Part shown: positions 33,901 to 43,479 of the stretch, one piece after another
Layout: each line of letters begins with the position of its first letter
How positions within the stretch are numbered: position 1 is the first letter of the stretch
Program-made: the position numbers and the translations under genes
The notes under the pieces: model-generated
What the model saw: the letters and a program-made list of their open reading frames with translations, nothing else
What the model was told of the DNA's origin: nothing
The model's database searches: none
Assembly (NCBI RefSeq): GCF_963082655.1
Contig: NC_081552.1
Span: 68,803,465-68,867,464 of the forward strand
Source: Stomoxys calcitrans
Taxonomy: Eukaryota > Arthropoda > Insecta > Diptera > Muscidae
Direction: 5' to 3'
DNA: 64,000 nt

Positions 33901-36471
33901 CAAAATTCGCAAGACATATTTTTTTAAAACATAGGAATGAAAATGAAATAAGTACTGCGTTCCGATTACCAATCAGAAGTCTGGAGCGTAGGAAGATTAT
34001 TGATCGGATTAGAAAAGAAGGCGACTTTATTCACAATACGTCAAAAAAGCACAATAGCGGCATACTTATAACAACTAGAAATAGACAAAGAAAATTTAAC
34101 AATGTTCCAGAACATTACAGCTGTTGTAAACACTGCAAAGGATTCTATGCAAAGAAAAATTTAAGAGATCACATAAAAGTGTGCGCAAAAAATGCACGAA
34201 AAAATTCTAGGCAAAATTTAGTTGCTGGCAGGCAATTGACACAGTATGTTCACGAAGCCGCAAATGTTACACTAAAAACAATTATATTACCTATTCTGCG
34301 AGATGGACCTGTTTCAAATGCTGTGAGGTATGACGAGCTCATAATCAAATACGGAAACAGATTATCACAAAAATACACGTCTCCTCACCATCATGACATG
34401 ATAAGAGCTCAGCTGCGTTACCTAGGGAAGTTTAAAATTGAAATGGCTCTTTTAGATCCAAATATTATCGAATTTAAAGATATTTTACATCCAAAAATGT
34501 ACGACAACTGCATATTGGCCATTCGGAAGATTGCGAGCTGGAACGAAAATTTAGGTTGGTACGATCATCCACAAGTTGCTATAACACTTTCGTCTCTATT
34601 GAAAAAAATGGCCAGAAAGCAAAAATCAGAGTATATCAAAGTCCAGGACGAAAAGAAAAAGATGGAGGTGGCCGACTTCCTTCTATTGTGGGAAGAGGAT
34701 GCACCGACTGATATAAATAAAAAAGCTGTTGAAGACCAAGCAAATCACAAACGTGTTAAAAAAGTTGTTTTGCCAAGTAAAAAGGATATTGACATATTAT
34801 ACAGATATCTGACGGACATAGTACACAAATGTATTGAATCGTTAGAAAAATCGTTTTGTTTGGAGTCCTGGATACAATTGGTAAAGGCTACTATGATATT
34901 AATTCAAACTTTCAACAGAAGACGAGCTGGAGAAATCGAACGGCTGCAAATCTCTAATTTTTTAAACAAAGAAGTCATTACTGATGATATGGAAAAAGAA
35001 TTGCTGCAATCAGTATCAAAGAGCTCCATTTCATTTGCCAAACAATATGTAAAAATTTCGATTCGAGGAAAGTTAGGCCGCACAGTGCCGGTTTTGCTCA
35101 GCCCCGTAAATGTAAGGGCTATAGACATTATATTGAAATACAGATCAAAGGCAGGGATAACTAACAAAAATCAATACATATTTAGCAACCCCTTGGCTTC
35201 TAAGCAAGGCAAGCCTTATTTTAGAGCATGTGGACTCCTTAGGCAATACTCGAAGGAATGCGGCGCTAAAATACCAGAAAGTCTAAGAGGGACAGCTTTG
35301 AGAAAGCAAATAGCAACCTATATGTCTATTATTAATGCGGAAGATGCGGCGGTCGACAAATTAGCAGATTTTATGGGCCATCACAAAGATATACATAAAA
35401 ATGTTTATCGAACATCTATACCAGCGGCTGAAATAACTTGTGTGGCAAAAATTTTAATGGCAGCTATAAGAGATGAAGATGATCCTAATGAAGATGATCC
35501 CAATGAAGATAATCCCAACGAAGGTGTTCCCAACGATGATGTTCCCAACGAAAATAATCTCACCGAAAATGCTTCTAACGAGGGTAGTCCCAACGATTTT
35601 GTGAATGGTAAACCCATTCAAGAAAAATGCTTAAGTATAGTACATCGTCAAAAAACTCGTATAGCTACAAGCGAATTAGACGAAGAGCTTAGTACGGATG
35701 AAGATTTTATCCCCTCTAAACGGAAAAGAAGTAGTAAGTTTTAGTAGTAGTAATAGTAAGTAATGGTATTATAGATAGACGTTTTGTCACAGAAGTTATG
35801 AAAACATCTGTGGATTTTTATACATGTAGAACGTTCTATAAATCGTATTTTTACTTCAAAATATATCGTCGATTATAGTGGAACGCTCTTATTATGTATA
35901 AACATTTAAGCTTTTTGACAAACCGCTACTGATGAGCTGCTGGTTGGTAACCAGGCGAAATCGCGATCTAGGGAACCAGTCAATTGCTATTACAAGCACA
36001 ACATATTTAAAAATTGGGTTTTTGTTTTTCTATTTGAAATAGAAACAGAGAACCCTATGGTCTGCAGCCGGACAATATCCGATTGTATAAAAAGTCTATA
36101 CATTTATTGTTTTTTGGTTTGAGTACTTAAAGTAGTGATACGGCTTTGAGTATCACTACTTTTAACGAAAAAGAAGTTACTTATGTCTTTTTTTTTCAAT
36201 AGCCTCACCATTTGGAAAAACTACGCATCGAAGTTGGAAGGATGATGAAAAAGCAGCAGCCTTAGCGGCTTTTGGTGACCCATTGCTTTTACATCAACTA
36301 CCCAGCAACAGCGAATGCCTTTCAGCAATAAACAAATGTCCGGCCTTAAGCGAGCGTACACCACAACAGCTAAAAACATGGATAGACAATCAGCGAAGAA
36401 AAGATATAAGAAAGAAGCGTTTTCAGGAGTCAAAGTTACAGAAACAAAAGCAAACAAAAAAGAAACAGTAA
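27865..36471 (+). CDS. Zinc-finger / tyrosine-recombinase-like protein, four coding exons (~1006 aa)
   Basis: Spliced model: 27865-27997, 30544-30594, 33166-35733, 36203-36471. Each intron has GTAAG(T) and a pyrimidine tract with AG, and every junction is phase 1, so the frame passes cleanly through all four. Predicted order: short N-terminal module (1-61), low-complexity S/T/N-rich linker (about 75-290), C2H2-type finger C299/C302/H312/H317, second finger C382/C385/H397/C401, helical region (about 410-600), tyrosine-recombinase-like domain with R648, K697, R774, H800 and Y809, acidic PNED repeats (about 830-865), a basic stretch, and a C-terminal W-rich module (926-1006). By family resemblance it would bind DNA in the nucleus. 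Whether it cuts and rejoins DNA is unknown. No terminal repeats flank it, so it looks like a host gene or a domesticated Crypton-like element. No stop interrupts the coding exons, which argues for selection. Confidence 0.78.
28037..29112 (-). mobile_element. HINE family A in intron 1
   Basis: Begins 'acatgtaaaaacgtgctaag' with TTCGGCCGGGCCGAA and 'gtacccaccaccatgg', five monomers, (GACG)n at 28981-28998, core 'ccagaatatatttgctt', and a decayed end at 'aaattggtata'. Confidence 0.8.
29115..29770 (+). mobile_element. HINE fragment (internal monomers only)
   Basis: Repeated 'catatagaccgat', 'gtcttaag' and 'gcatttat..ccgatttc' monomers without core or hairpin. Strongly diverged. Confidence 0.55.
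30085..30530 (+). pseudogene. Non-LTR retrotransposon 3' end (C-terminal Cys/His knuckle of ORF2 and 3' UTR)
   Basis: The frame up to 30384 reads 'KIGAASDSMCRACREDDETL' and then 'EHFLCHCPAF...R...LG', ending in TAG. The C-x2-C ... H-x4-C knuckle followed by R and LG is the usual carboxyl end of jockey/I-type ORF2 proteins. The 3' UTR has 'agccgattactggcttaggt' and ends in repeats of AACCT. It is 5'-truncated, as LINE insertions usually are. A second decayed copy lies at 22110-22385. Confidence 0.8.
30544..30594 (+). CDS. Coding exon 2 (51-nt micro-exon) of the recombinase-like gene
   Basis: Bounded by 'aaatttcag|ACTACAAG' and 'CAAAAAAGTG|gtaagt'. With the G carried over from exon 1 it reads D-YKTLSFQKEKLENQKS, a short charged helical piece, and leaves a phase-1 G for exon 3. 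It is too short to be found as an ordinary open frame. The exact phase match on both sides is the main evidence. Confidence 0.68.
31079..32366 (+). mobile_element. HINE family A in the loop of the palindromic element
   Basis: 'ttatacccaccaccgaagg', core 'ataaagtatatatattcttg' at 31160-31179, a (GTCY) tract, seven monomers, hairpin TTCGGCCCGGCCGAA, end 'ctttttacttgt'. Very close in sequence to the copy at 11677-13297, including the shared 'gatttcttgatttatggttt' monomer, so the two are recent relatives. Confidence 0.88.
32469..32911 (-). mobile_element. GTTTACACT MITE, copy 2, in the right arm of the palindrome
   Basis: Begins 'gtttactctagcacccaaat' and ends 'gatttgctcttagtgtaaac'. It is close to the copies at 23861 and 52081 in inverted orientation. 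It splits the right arm between 'gatttaaatcat' and 'attagtggttaatgg'. Confidence 0.8.
33166..35733 (+). CDS. Coding exon 3: zinc fingers and tyrosine-recombinase-like domain
   Basis: 855 full codons without a stop. The frame is open from 33138, but 'tatcttcttgtgtag' ending at 33165 is the acceptor, giving D-QKTQENY at the start. The GTG at 33225 is only an internal Val. The fingers are HFCKYC...H...H (299-317) and CKHC...H...C (382-401), joined by a 'RIRKEGDFIHN' motif typical of this animal family. The catalytic-type signatures are RRRAGEIERL (R648), RGKLGRTVPV (K697), TALRKQIAT (R774, with T771 where classic enzymes have His) and MGHHKDIHKNVYR (H800, Y809; spacing of nine as in classic tyrosine recombinases). 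It ends 'AGAAGTA|gtaagt'. If this donor is not used, translation stops after three more codons at TAG 35742-35744. Confidence 0.85.
35470..35595 (+). repeat. 15-bp in-frame tandem repeat encoding acidic PNED pentapeptides
   Basis: 'gatgatcctaatgaa'-type units repeat about eight times, with decay toward the 3' side, giving DDPNE, DDPNE, DNPNE, GVPND, DVPNE, NNLTE and so on. The array keeps frame because the unit is 15 bp. It links the recombinase-like domain to the C-terminal part. Confidence 0.85.
35734..36202. other. Intron 3 of the recombinase-like gene
   Basis: 469 bp, donor gtaagt at 35734 and acceptor 'tctttttttttcaatag' ending at 36202. Phase 1 on both sides. No repeat family recognised inside. 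It overlaps the last 11 nt of the unspliced reading frame, so retention gives a shorter protein without the C-terminal module. Confidence 0.65.
36203..36471 (+). CDS. Coding exon 4: C-terminal W-rich helical module
   Basis: With the A carried over it reads T-SPFGKTTHRSWKDDEKAA, then F941, 'LPSNSEC', 'RTPQQLKTWIDNQ' and a Lys/Gln-rich tail ending in TAA. From memory of related animal proteins, a 'W..eE..A....F...lP...eC.....p.L..Rt....k.wi.N' module follows the recombinase-like domain. Finding it here, in phase, is strong support for the splice. It resembles a small SANT/homeobox-like helical fold, but I cannot confirm a fold. Confidence 0.75.
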
Positions 36472-36540
36472 GAACAAAGTTATTCTTAAACATTGTAGGC
36501 TACAATATAATCATCTTTTTTACGGCTTGCGATTTCGTAA

Positions 36541-36546
36541 AATAAA
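36541..36546 (+). terminator. Poly(A) signal AATAAA of the recombinase-like gene
   Basis: A canonical AATAAA lies 70 nt after the TAA of exon 4, which fits a short 3' UTR. Confidence 0.65.
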
Positions 36547-36889
36547 AGATTTTCTTATCTATATCGTCATGGTTGAAAGCATTTTGTAACCATATTTCTA
36601 TATAATGAGAAACAACAAGCAAACCTAAATTTATAAAGTAGAAGACATGTTTATAGCTGAAAACCAAATTTTTTGTTTTGCCAATATGTTCGTCCAGAAC
36701 TCAGGGAAGTATTGTAATTATTGTTCATTTTAACAATGTATTTTTCATGTTGAGAAAGTTAGTTTTATTTCGTCACCTAAAATGCCAAAAGGCGTAACCC
36801 TCAAAAATCAAAAATCGTTTATTGATTGAATCTAGTACACAAGCCTAAAATACATGCTCCTGCATTTGTAATCCAATCATCACGAAATT
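36547..36889. other. Intergenic AT-rich DNA
   Basis: No frame, repeat family or regulatory motif recognised. Confidence 0.4.
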
Positions 36890-36967
36890 TTACAAATATG
36901 AATTTTTTGGTCTAGAGCCAACGCTATGAATTTTTATGAAAATCGGTTCAGATTTAGATATAGCTCT

Positions 36968-37002
<35 letters not shown>

Positions 37003-38210
37003 TCTGATTTTCACTTAAATGGTTGTAGTTGCCCAAATTTGTGACAGATTTGCACGAAATTCGGTATGGAGTGGTCTCTTACCCGTCTTAAAACTCTGTT
37101 TAATTTCATCTAAATCGGTTCAGATTTAGATATAGCTTTCATTTATATTTATCGACTGATTTACACTTATAACGCCGCAGTAGGTACAATTTTTCAGTCT
37201 TCACGAAATTTTGGTAAGGATTGTTTTATTAAATATCTTCCCATCTATGCTCAACTTGATAAAATTTGGTTCAAATGCGCATATAGCTCCCATATATACA
37301 ATATAATAATCCGATGTTCCCTCATACCACTGCTAAAGGGTATTGTAACCATGCTAACGGCATTGTAACGTCTACCTAGTTATTTCTTATAAAGGTACAG
37401 AACATCTTACTGTGGTGTCGAAACTGGACGACTCTTCTGGCCGTGAACAAATCCATGCGATTTGTAAAAGCATTGGTGAATGGAACCTTGACCACAAGTT
37501 GCAAATTCAAGTACAGGTCGTTTTAATTGTTCTTGGGTTCTTCTTAAACAGACACTTCATTCAGATGTCGTCACCAAGTATTTGAAAGTTTTAAAAAGGA
37601 ATATTTATGGCAAAGATGGCAAGAGCACTTTACTATTCAAAAAATAACACTACTAAGCTCTCAGTTCTCTTGGTTACGCCAAAGCTTGGTTACAATGCCC
37701 TTTAGCAGTAATATGAGGAAAGGTCGGACAATTATATTGTATATATGGGAGCTATATGCGCATTTGAACCGATTTTGATCAATTTGAGCATAGTTGGGTA
37801 GATATTTAATTAAACAATCCTTAACAAATTTCGCGAAGATCGAAAATTGTTTTTACTGTGGCGTTATAAGTGTAAATCAATCGATTAATACATATGGGAG
37901 CTATATCTAAATCTGAACAGAATTAGATAAAATTTAACGGAGGTTTTAAGTTGGGTAAGACACCTCTCCATACCATATTTCGTGCAAATCGGTTACAAAT
38001 TGGGGCAACTAAGACAATTTAAATTAAAATCGGGCGATAAACTATATATGAGAGGTACATCTAAATCAGAACCGATTTTCATAAAAATTCATAGCGTTTG
38101 TCTCAAGACCAAAAAATTGATACGTGTATAAATTTGTGATGATTGGATAATAAATGCGACCAGACGATCAATTACAAACTCACCAAACTTACGGCTTTTG
38201 GCATTTCAGA
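36890..38210. mobile_element. Two HINE family B units in inverted arrangement
   Basis: The left arm (36890-37345) and right arm (37690-38210) are inverted copies: 'ctcccatatatacaatataa' and 'cactgctaaagggtattgta' at about 37287-37350 reappear inverted at about 37680-37750. The arms carry family B monomers ('aatcggttcagatttagata'). About 340 bp of different sequence lies between, including a possible transposase scrap. Confidence 0.65.
37395..37590 (+). pseudogene. Possible hAT-type transposase fragment
   Basis: A short + frame reads 'EHLTVVSKLDDSSGREQIHA' and then 'ICKSIGEWNLDHKLQIQ' before decaying. This resembles the segment of some insect hAT-like transposases in which a K.(E/D)(D/N)..G..Q motif precedes the catalytic 'CFDTT' block, which is absent here. 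Assignment is tentative because only about 40 residues are readable. Confidence 0.4.
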
Positions 38211-39588
38211 AAAAACAAGTGCAAAAGACGTAACCCACATAACATCCGAAATTCCGAAAAATAAAATTTTTTTCTAACAGAAATAAGTTTGTCTTCTATC
38301 TAAAGATAAAATGTGAAGAAATCGGGATTTTAAATTAAACAGTTCTCATTTTATAACGTTTTTTGCTTTTCCTGTAAAATTATGATAATGAGGATTACGC
38401 CTTTGGGCACTTTGGACGATAAACTTTTGGAGTACCTCATGTTGTTCTTTGTTATTGGATTGTCTGAATAGCATCACTTAAATCATTCCATGGATTTTTT
38501 CTGTAGCCTTATTATTTTCCGATATATTCAGGGGTTCACTTTTCCTTTAAAACTATCAAGTAAATAAAAAGTCAAAATTAATTTCTTGTGTTGACAAACT
38601 TTTGGTTTACTGCTTCATTCGTGTTTTAATAAGAATTTGTTTCAACTCGTTAAATGGAAAGTGAAATTTAAAATACACCCAAATAAAGGTAGCTAAATAA
38701 TGAAAATTCTAAGAAATCAATTATGAAAACGCAATTTTTGGTTCCATATACGATGGAAAGCAAAACCAAGTGGATGATTCCCTTTTTCCATTTCTAGCGA
38801 ATATTTGATCGAAATTAAAGACTGCTTTTTGCATAAAGCTATTTTACACATTTCGATTAATCTTAATGAAAATTAAAAAAAAAGAAAAGTATTCCTCATA
38901 GAACATAGTTCAAATAAGATATGCACCTTTACTCACTCAATTTTTATGCTTTGACAATAATTTCAGAAAATGGTTTATTTTTTAGAACTTATTCTCATAC
39001 CATCATTTTTTTAACGATAAGTCTGAAAGTGTTGATTGTTTTCCATGAATGTCCCAGTTATTTTGCTAGAAATTCATGGACTTAACTAAATGAATTTAAC
39101 TAAAGTGCATTTAACATGCATATGGAAACGAACATTCGCAACATTCTGTGAGATTTTTGTTGAATAGGATCCAAACCTTGTAATTCTTTTCTTACGACAT
39201 TAAAATTATGGAAAATGTACATTCATCAACCAAAAATATGCATATATTGTATAATTGTGTTACACCAAAAACGCCATGTAAAACAAATTGTAAACATGCT
39301 AAACTGATGATTACGGTTAGTATTTAGTGGCATCATAGGAGAATATATCCGATGGCTTGGAATATTTCAGAAACTTTACCCCCGAACGTGACTCTGTCTA
39401 TGATTAAATTAAATACACAATTCTTTTGTTCCAAAAAAAGAATTACAAAGTTTGGATACTATTTCCAACAAAAATCGCATAGAAAATAACTTGGAAATTG
39501 ATGGAAGTCACAATCAATACTTGCAGACGTATATTTAAAAAGTAATGCTTTTTGAATTAATTACCAAAAAAAAAATACTTTCTAAAAC
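38211..39588. other. AT-rich unique DNA without recognisable gene
   Basis: Stop-dense in all frames. I see no splice-bounded coding block and no known repeat. Confidence 0.45.
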
Positions 39589-40533
39589 TGTTATGCAATG
39601 TCTAAATTGACTCGTTTTGCTTATGTTGTTTTCGAAAACGTCTCAACTGTTCACAACAGTTGAGATGTTTTGCAAATTTAATTTTTTTTGCACTTCAACA
39701 CAAATTTTATGAGGGATTATTATTATGATATATTTTCTCTTGCTTGTGCTGCAAAATGTTGTTTATTTTATTTTTTTTTTTTTATGAAGAAATTAGATTT
39801 TTATTTTTTGACATTACTAGGGGCTGTGTTTATTTGACACAATTTAGGCATTTTTTAAACTCACATGCTCTGAATGACTCGTTTTTATGGCAAACGAGTC
39901 GTTTTTCTCTTATAAATTTCAAAGGAAAAATGAGTCGTTTTCAATGCATTACAAAGGGAAAACGAGTCGTTTACTCAAAACAGCTTTGGGTTGAACAGGG
40001 CATTAGTCTAAAATGATTGCATGTGCACTATATGAGTGCGTTTGCACCATACTCTTCAGAGTTTTCTATTCCTTTTTTTTTAAATTTTCTTTGATTTTAG
40101 TCACCACGTTTTAAGTAAAATAGCTTTCGAAAAAAAAACAGAACTTAATACCCTGTTCAAACCAAAGCTGTTTTGAGCAAACGACTCGTTTTCCCTTTAT
40201 AAAGCATTGAAAACAACTTGTTTTTCCATTGAAATTTATAAGGGAAAAACGACTCGTTTGCCACAAAAAAAGTCATTCAAAGCATGTGAGACCAAATAAA
40301 TGCCTAAATTGTACTAAATATACACAGCCCTCAATAATGTCAAAAAATTTATAAAATAAACAACAGTAGCAGAAGCAAGAGAAAATAAATCTTAGTAATA
40401 ATCCACCATAAAATATGTATTGTAGTGCTTAAAAATGAAATTTGCAAAACATCTCAGCTGGTGTGAACGGTTGAGATGTTTTCGAAAACAACATAAGCAA
40501 AACGAGTCAATGTAGACATAGCATAATATTGCT
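39589..40533. mobile_element. Foldback element with ~400-bp inverted arms
   Basis: The left arm 39589-40012 and right arm 40146-40533 are inverted copies: 'ttatgc.atgtcta.attgac' at the very ends, then 'tcgttttgcttatgttgttt', 'gagatgttttgcaaatt', 'ggctgtgt.tatttg' and 'caaagctgttttgagcaaac' near the centre. The loop is about 130 bp. Each arm repeats an 'AAACGAGTCGTTT'-type near-palindrome three to four times. No coding content. Confidence 0.8.
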
Positions 40534-41479
40534 ATATTCTCGATTTTAAATATTCGAAAGAAATGCAAACTGAAAGAAACATTCGGTTTTGCTTCACACT
40601 GTATATATAGAACCAAATTCAAGTTTGTCGTTTAAAATTCCAATGCTTGGGTATTTACTCAATAACTACCTTCATTGGGTATTTATAAATGTTAAGATAT
40701 TTTGGTAATTGAAAACATTTTGTACCATTTTTGTATTACTTTTTATTCTTTGTATATAAAACTGATCTTCTGATCTCATGAAATCGGACTATATTTATAT
40801 ATAGCCACTATATAGCCCGATCTCTCGACTTACAGTCGAAAATACTTATGTTATGTAATGAAATATGAAATACTTATGTTATGTAATAAAATAAAAAATC
40901 TGTATAATTTTCTTCTTTTTTTCATTATTTGTAGCATTCCAATAACTCTTACTAAATTTACATATTTATAGCCGATAAGCCAATTTTGTAAGGTAGTTAT
41001 GTTCTTAACAGATGTAAACAATAAAATCCAACACCAGACATTTCGCTAAAAAGGACTGTGTTTAAAAATTTACTCACCAAATTTTAAGTAAGGAGAGGGG
41101 GTAATGTTTATGGTAAGTATTATATTAAAAAGCAACTTTAGAATAATAACGTGTTTTATTATTACACGCAATAAAAATTCGATCTAGTTGGGACACCCTT
41201 TATGATTAATGGAACAAATTTCCAACTAGAACGCAACAAAAATTGCGTTCTAGGCTACGATAATGTGCATTTTCATCAGAATCCTGGATACGGCTATTGT
41301 TCTACCTAGGATGGCCACAATGAACTTATGATCTATTATTTCCCCTTTGCCAGGCGGCCCCTTTAGTACATAGTGCGCCAGATAAACATACTTATTTAAA
41401 AGGTCAATAAAAATTAAATTACTTCGGTTATTGTTTTCTTTTTTTATTTGAGAATACATTATCCCAAGTTTTGTCCATG
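40534..41479. other. Mostly unassigned AT-rich DNA
   Basis: A short HINE-like scrap occurs at about 40755-40845 ('gaaatcggactatatttata', 'gcccgatctctcgac'). A weak direct repeat 'aatacttatgttatgtaat' occurs at about 40840-40890. No gene is seen. The 69-codon minus frame at 41250-41459 has no recognisable motif. Confidence 0.4.
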
Positions 41480-42265
41480 CAGTCTTACAAAGACATCCAG
41501 TAAATGTCGAAATTTGTGTCCTAAATTTTGGCTAATGCAGTCTTAAGGGCGTACATCGGTTAAAATTTATACTTTGGAGCTAAATAAAAATCTGGACCTA
41601 TTTTGATGAAATTTTGAACTCCTATTAGGTCGTCAAATATACAGATGTTGATAAAAAATTGTGCCAAAAGCCATAAAAGGCCCAATAGGATGAAATATAT
41701 TTATGAGAGCTATATTTAAATCTGATCCGATTTTGATGAAATTATTCACACATATTAAAACGTCAAACGAAACACCTCATGCTATGCTTTGTAAAGATCC
41801 GACCAAAATTAGGGCTACTACAGCCTTAAAAGCTCTAATAGGATGAAAGATGTGTATGGGAGCTATAAGCAAATCTGATACGATTTTTATTAAATTTTGC
41901 AACATATTGGAACATGAATCAAAACACCAAAATTTTATAAAAATCCAACCAAAATTTAATCGAATGAAAGATAAATATGAGAGCTATATGTAAATCTGAT
42001 CTTATTTTGATAAAATTTTGCACACATATTAAGACACTAAATAAAAACATGATGCTAAATTTTGTAAATATCGGATAACAATTGTGGCTTCTATAACATT
42101 AAAAGTCCAAATCGGATGAAAGATATATGGGAGCTATATGTAAATCTGATCTGATTATGATAAAATTTTGTACACATATTGGAATATCAAATCAAACACT
42201 TCATGCTAGATTTTGTAAAGATCGAACCAAAATTGTGGCTAATACAGCCTTTAAAGCTGCAGCCC
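41480..42265 (-). mobile_element. HINE family B fragment (monomer array)
   Basis: Repeats of 'gatgaaagatatatatggga', 'gctatatgtaaatctgat' and 'gattttgatgaaattttgca' with a period of about 120-130 bp. It ends at 'gctgcagcccgccctttaat'. Core and hairpin are missing. Confidence 0.6.
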
Positions 42266-42459
42266 GCCCTTTAATTGGGCTTTTCTCCCAGCTCCGTGAA
42301 TGAACATTTTTTATGCGATTGGTATATTTGGGTTACCGAGCTACTACATTAGAAGTGAATGTGTAGCACAGTACGAAAAATTGTTTCAATAGAGAAATAA
42401 ATTCTATTGTTTGTAAAGAAGTCGGCTTTGCCGTTTGAACTACTAAATATATAATTATT

Positions 42460-43200
42460 TGCTCTTCTGCAGTTTAATGCTGTGCTAAAGTAAAACCCAC
42501 ATTTGTTGTTGTTGCAGCAGTCTGTTGTATTCACAATTTCGTTTACTGGTTCTGTTGAATATCCAGGTCCAGGAACTCTGCGACTAAAATGGAGTGTGTC
42601 TAGAGGGAATGGATCTGGCTGGGCAGTTAAACAGATGACACGTGTCATATGGTCCCTGGTCACAATCGGGACACACATTCATCACGTTGGCATCAATCCT
42701 TGCTATGTAGGAGTTGATACGGCTACTTCTCTGGTTTGCCGGGGGAGGTCAATTTCTTCAGGTGCAACCGGTGGCCGTCTTTCCAAGGACAACATTCACC
42801 TTGCGTCCACCATATTTGCCACCGTGTCCGCATGAATGTCGCCCAAACTCGCTTGATGCCTCTTGTAGCGCTTAATCTCATTTTGATTTTTTCTATTATT
42901 GAAGTCAATCGATACCGTTTAGAAACATAAATGTGCTATCAATTATGGCTCTTTTAGATGGCACATCATGGTCGTACTCATCGTGTGTACGTGTTGATTA
43001 CAGCCTTTGCCACAAACGGTATATAGATTTTTTTCTTTTCTTTGATTTAATTTAATCCCACTATCCGTAACCTGTGGACGCGCCCGGTAGCTCTCAGCTG
43101 AGCTTCTCGTAATGGCGATTAACGCCACACAAATTTGAGCTGAGAGTTCCAACCTGTATGGTCATAGTCATCTCCAGATACTTGTCCTTTAATTTTAGTT
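42460..43200. repeat. GC-richer dispersed-element fragment of unknown class
   Basis: Starts 'tttgttgttgttgcagcag', then 'ggatctggctgggcagttaa', 'cagatgacacgtgtcatatg' and 'aatcgggacacacattcat'. It has higher GC than its surroundings and short frames on both strands, none with a motif I know. I suspect a retroelement untranslated region but cannot prove it. Confidence 0.35.
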
Positions 43201-43479
43201 GAATAGAGTCCCGGTCGGCCAATATGGCCCAACTAATAATATAAAATTATTACTCCACTGTCAAAGAACTTTCATTTGGGTTATAATTGTCCCGATCGTC
43301 ATGTTCTGTTAATGGGCTGGACATGAGCCAGGCGCTAGGATTCTAATATTAATATCAGATTCGTGCTCTACTATCATATATCTTTCATTTACGTCCAGTC
43401 ACCAGATTCTGTTCCAAATTTATATACCAGATTCGTAGTCTACTCCCAAAGACCTATAATTTGAAGCCTATTTTGTAAC

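Noticed and set aside
33225..35744. Single-exon 839-codon gene starting at 33225
   Set aside because: The first codon is GTG, not ATG. The frame is open further upstream, and acceptor and donor sites in matching phase show that it is an internal exon.
42349..42835. Overlapping 109- and 110-codon frames on both strands
   Set aside because: The region looks like a GC-richer repeat fragment. Neither frame has a recognisable motif.
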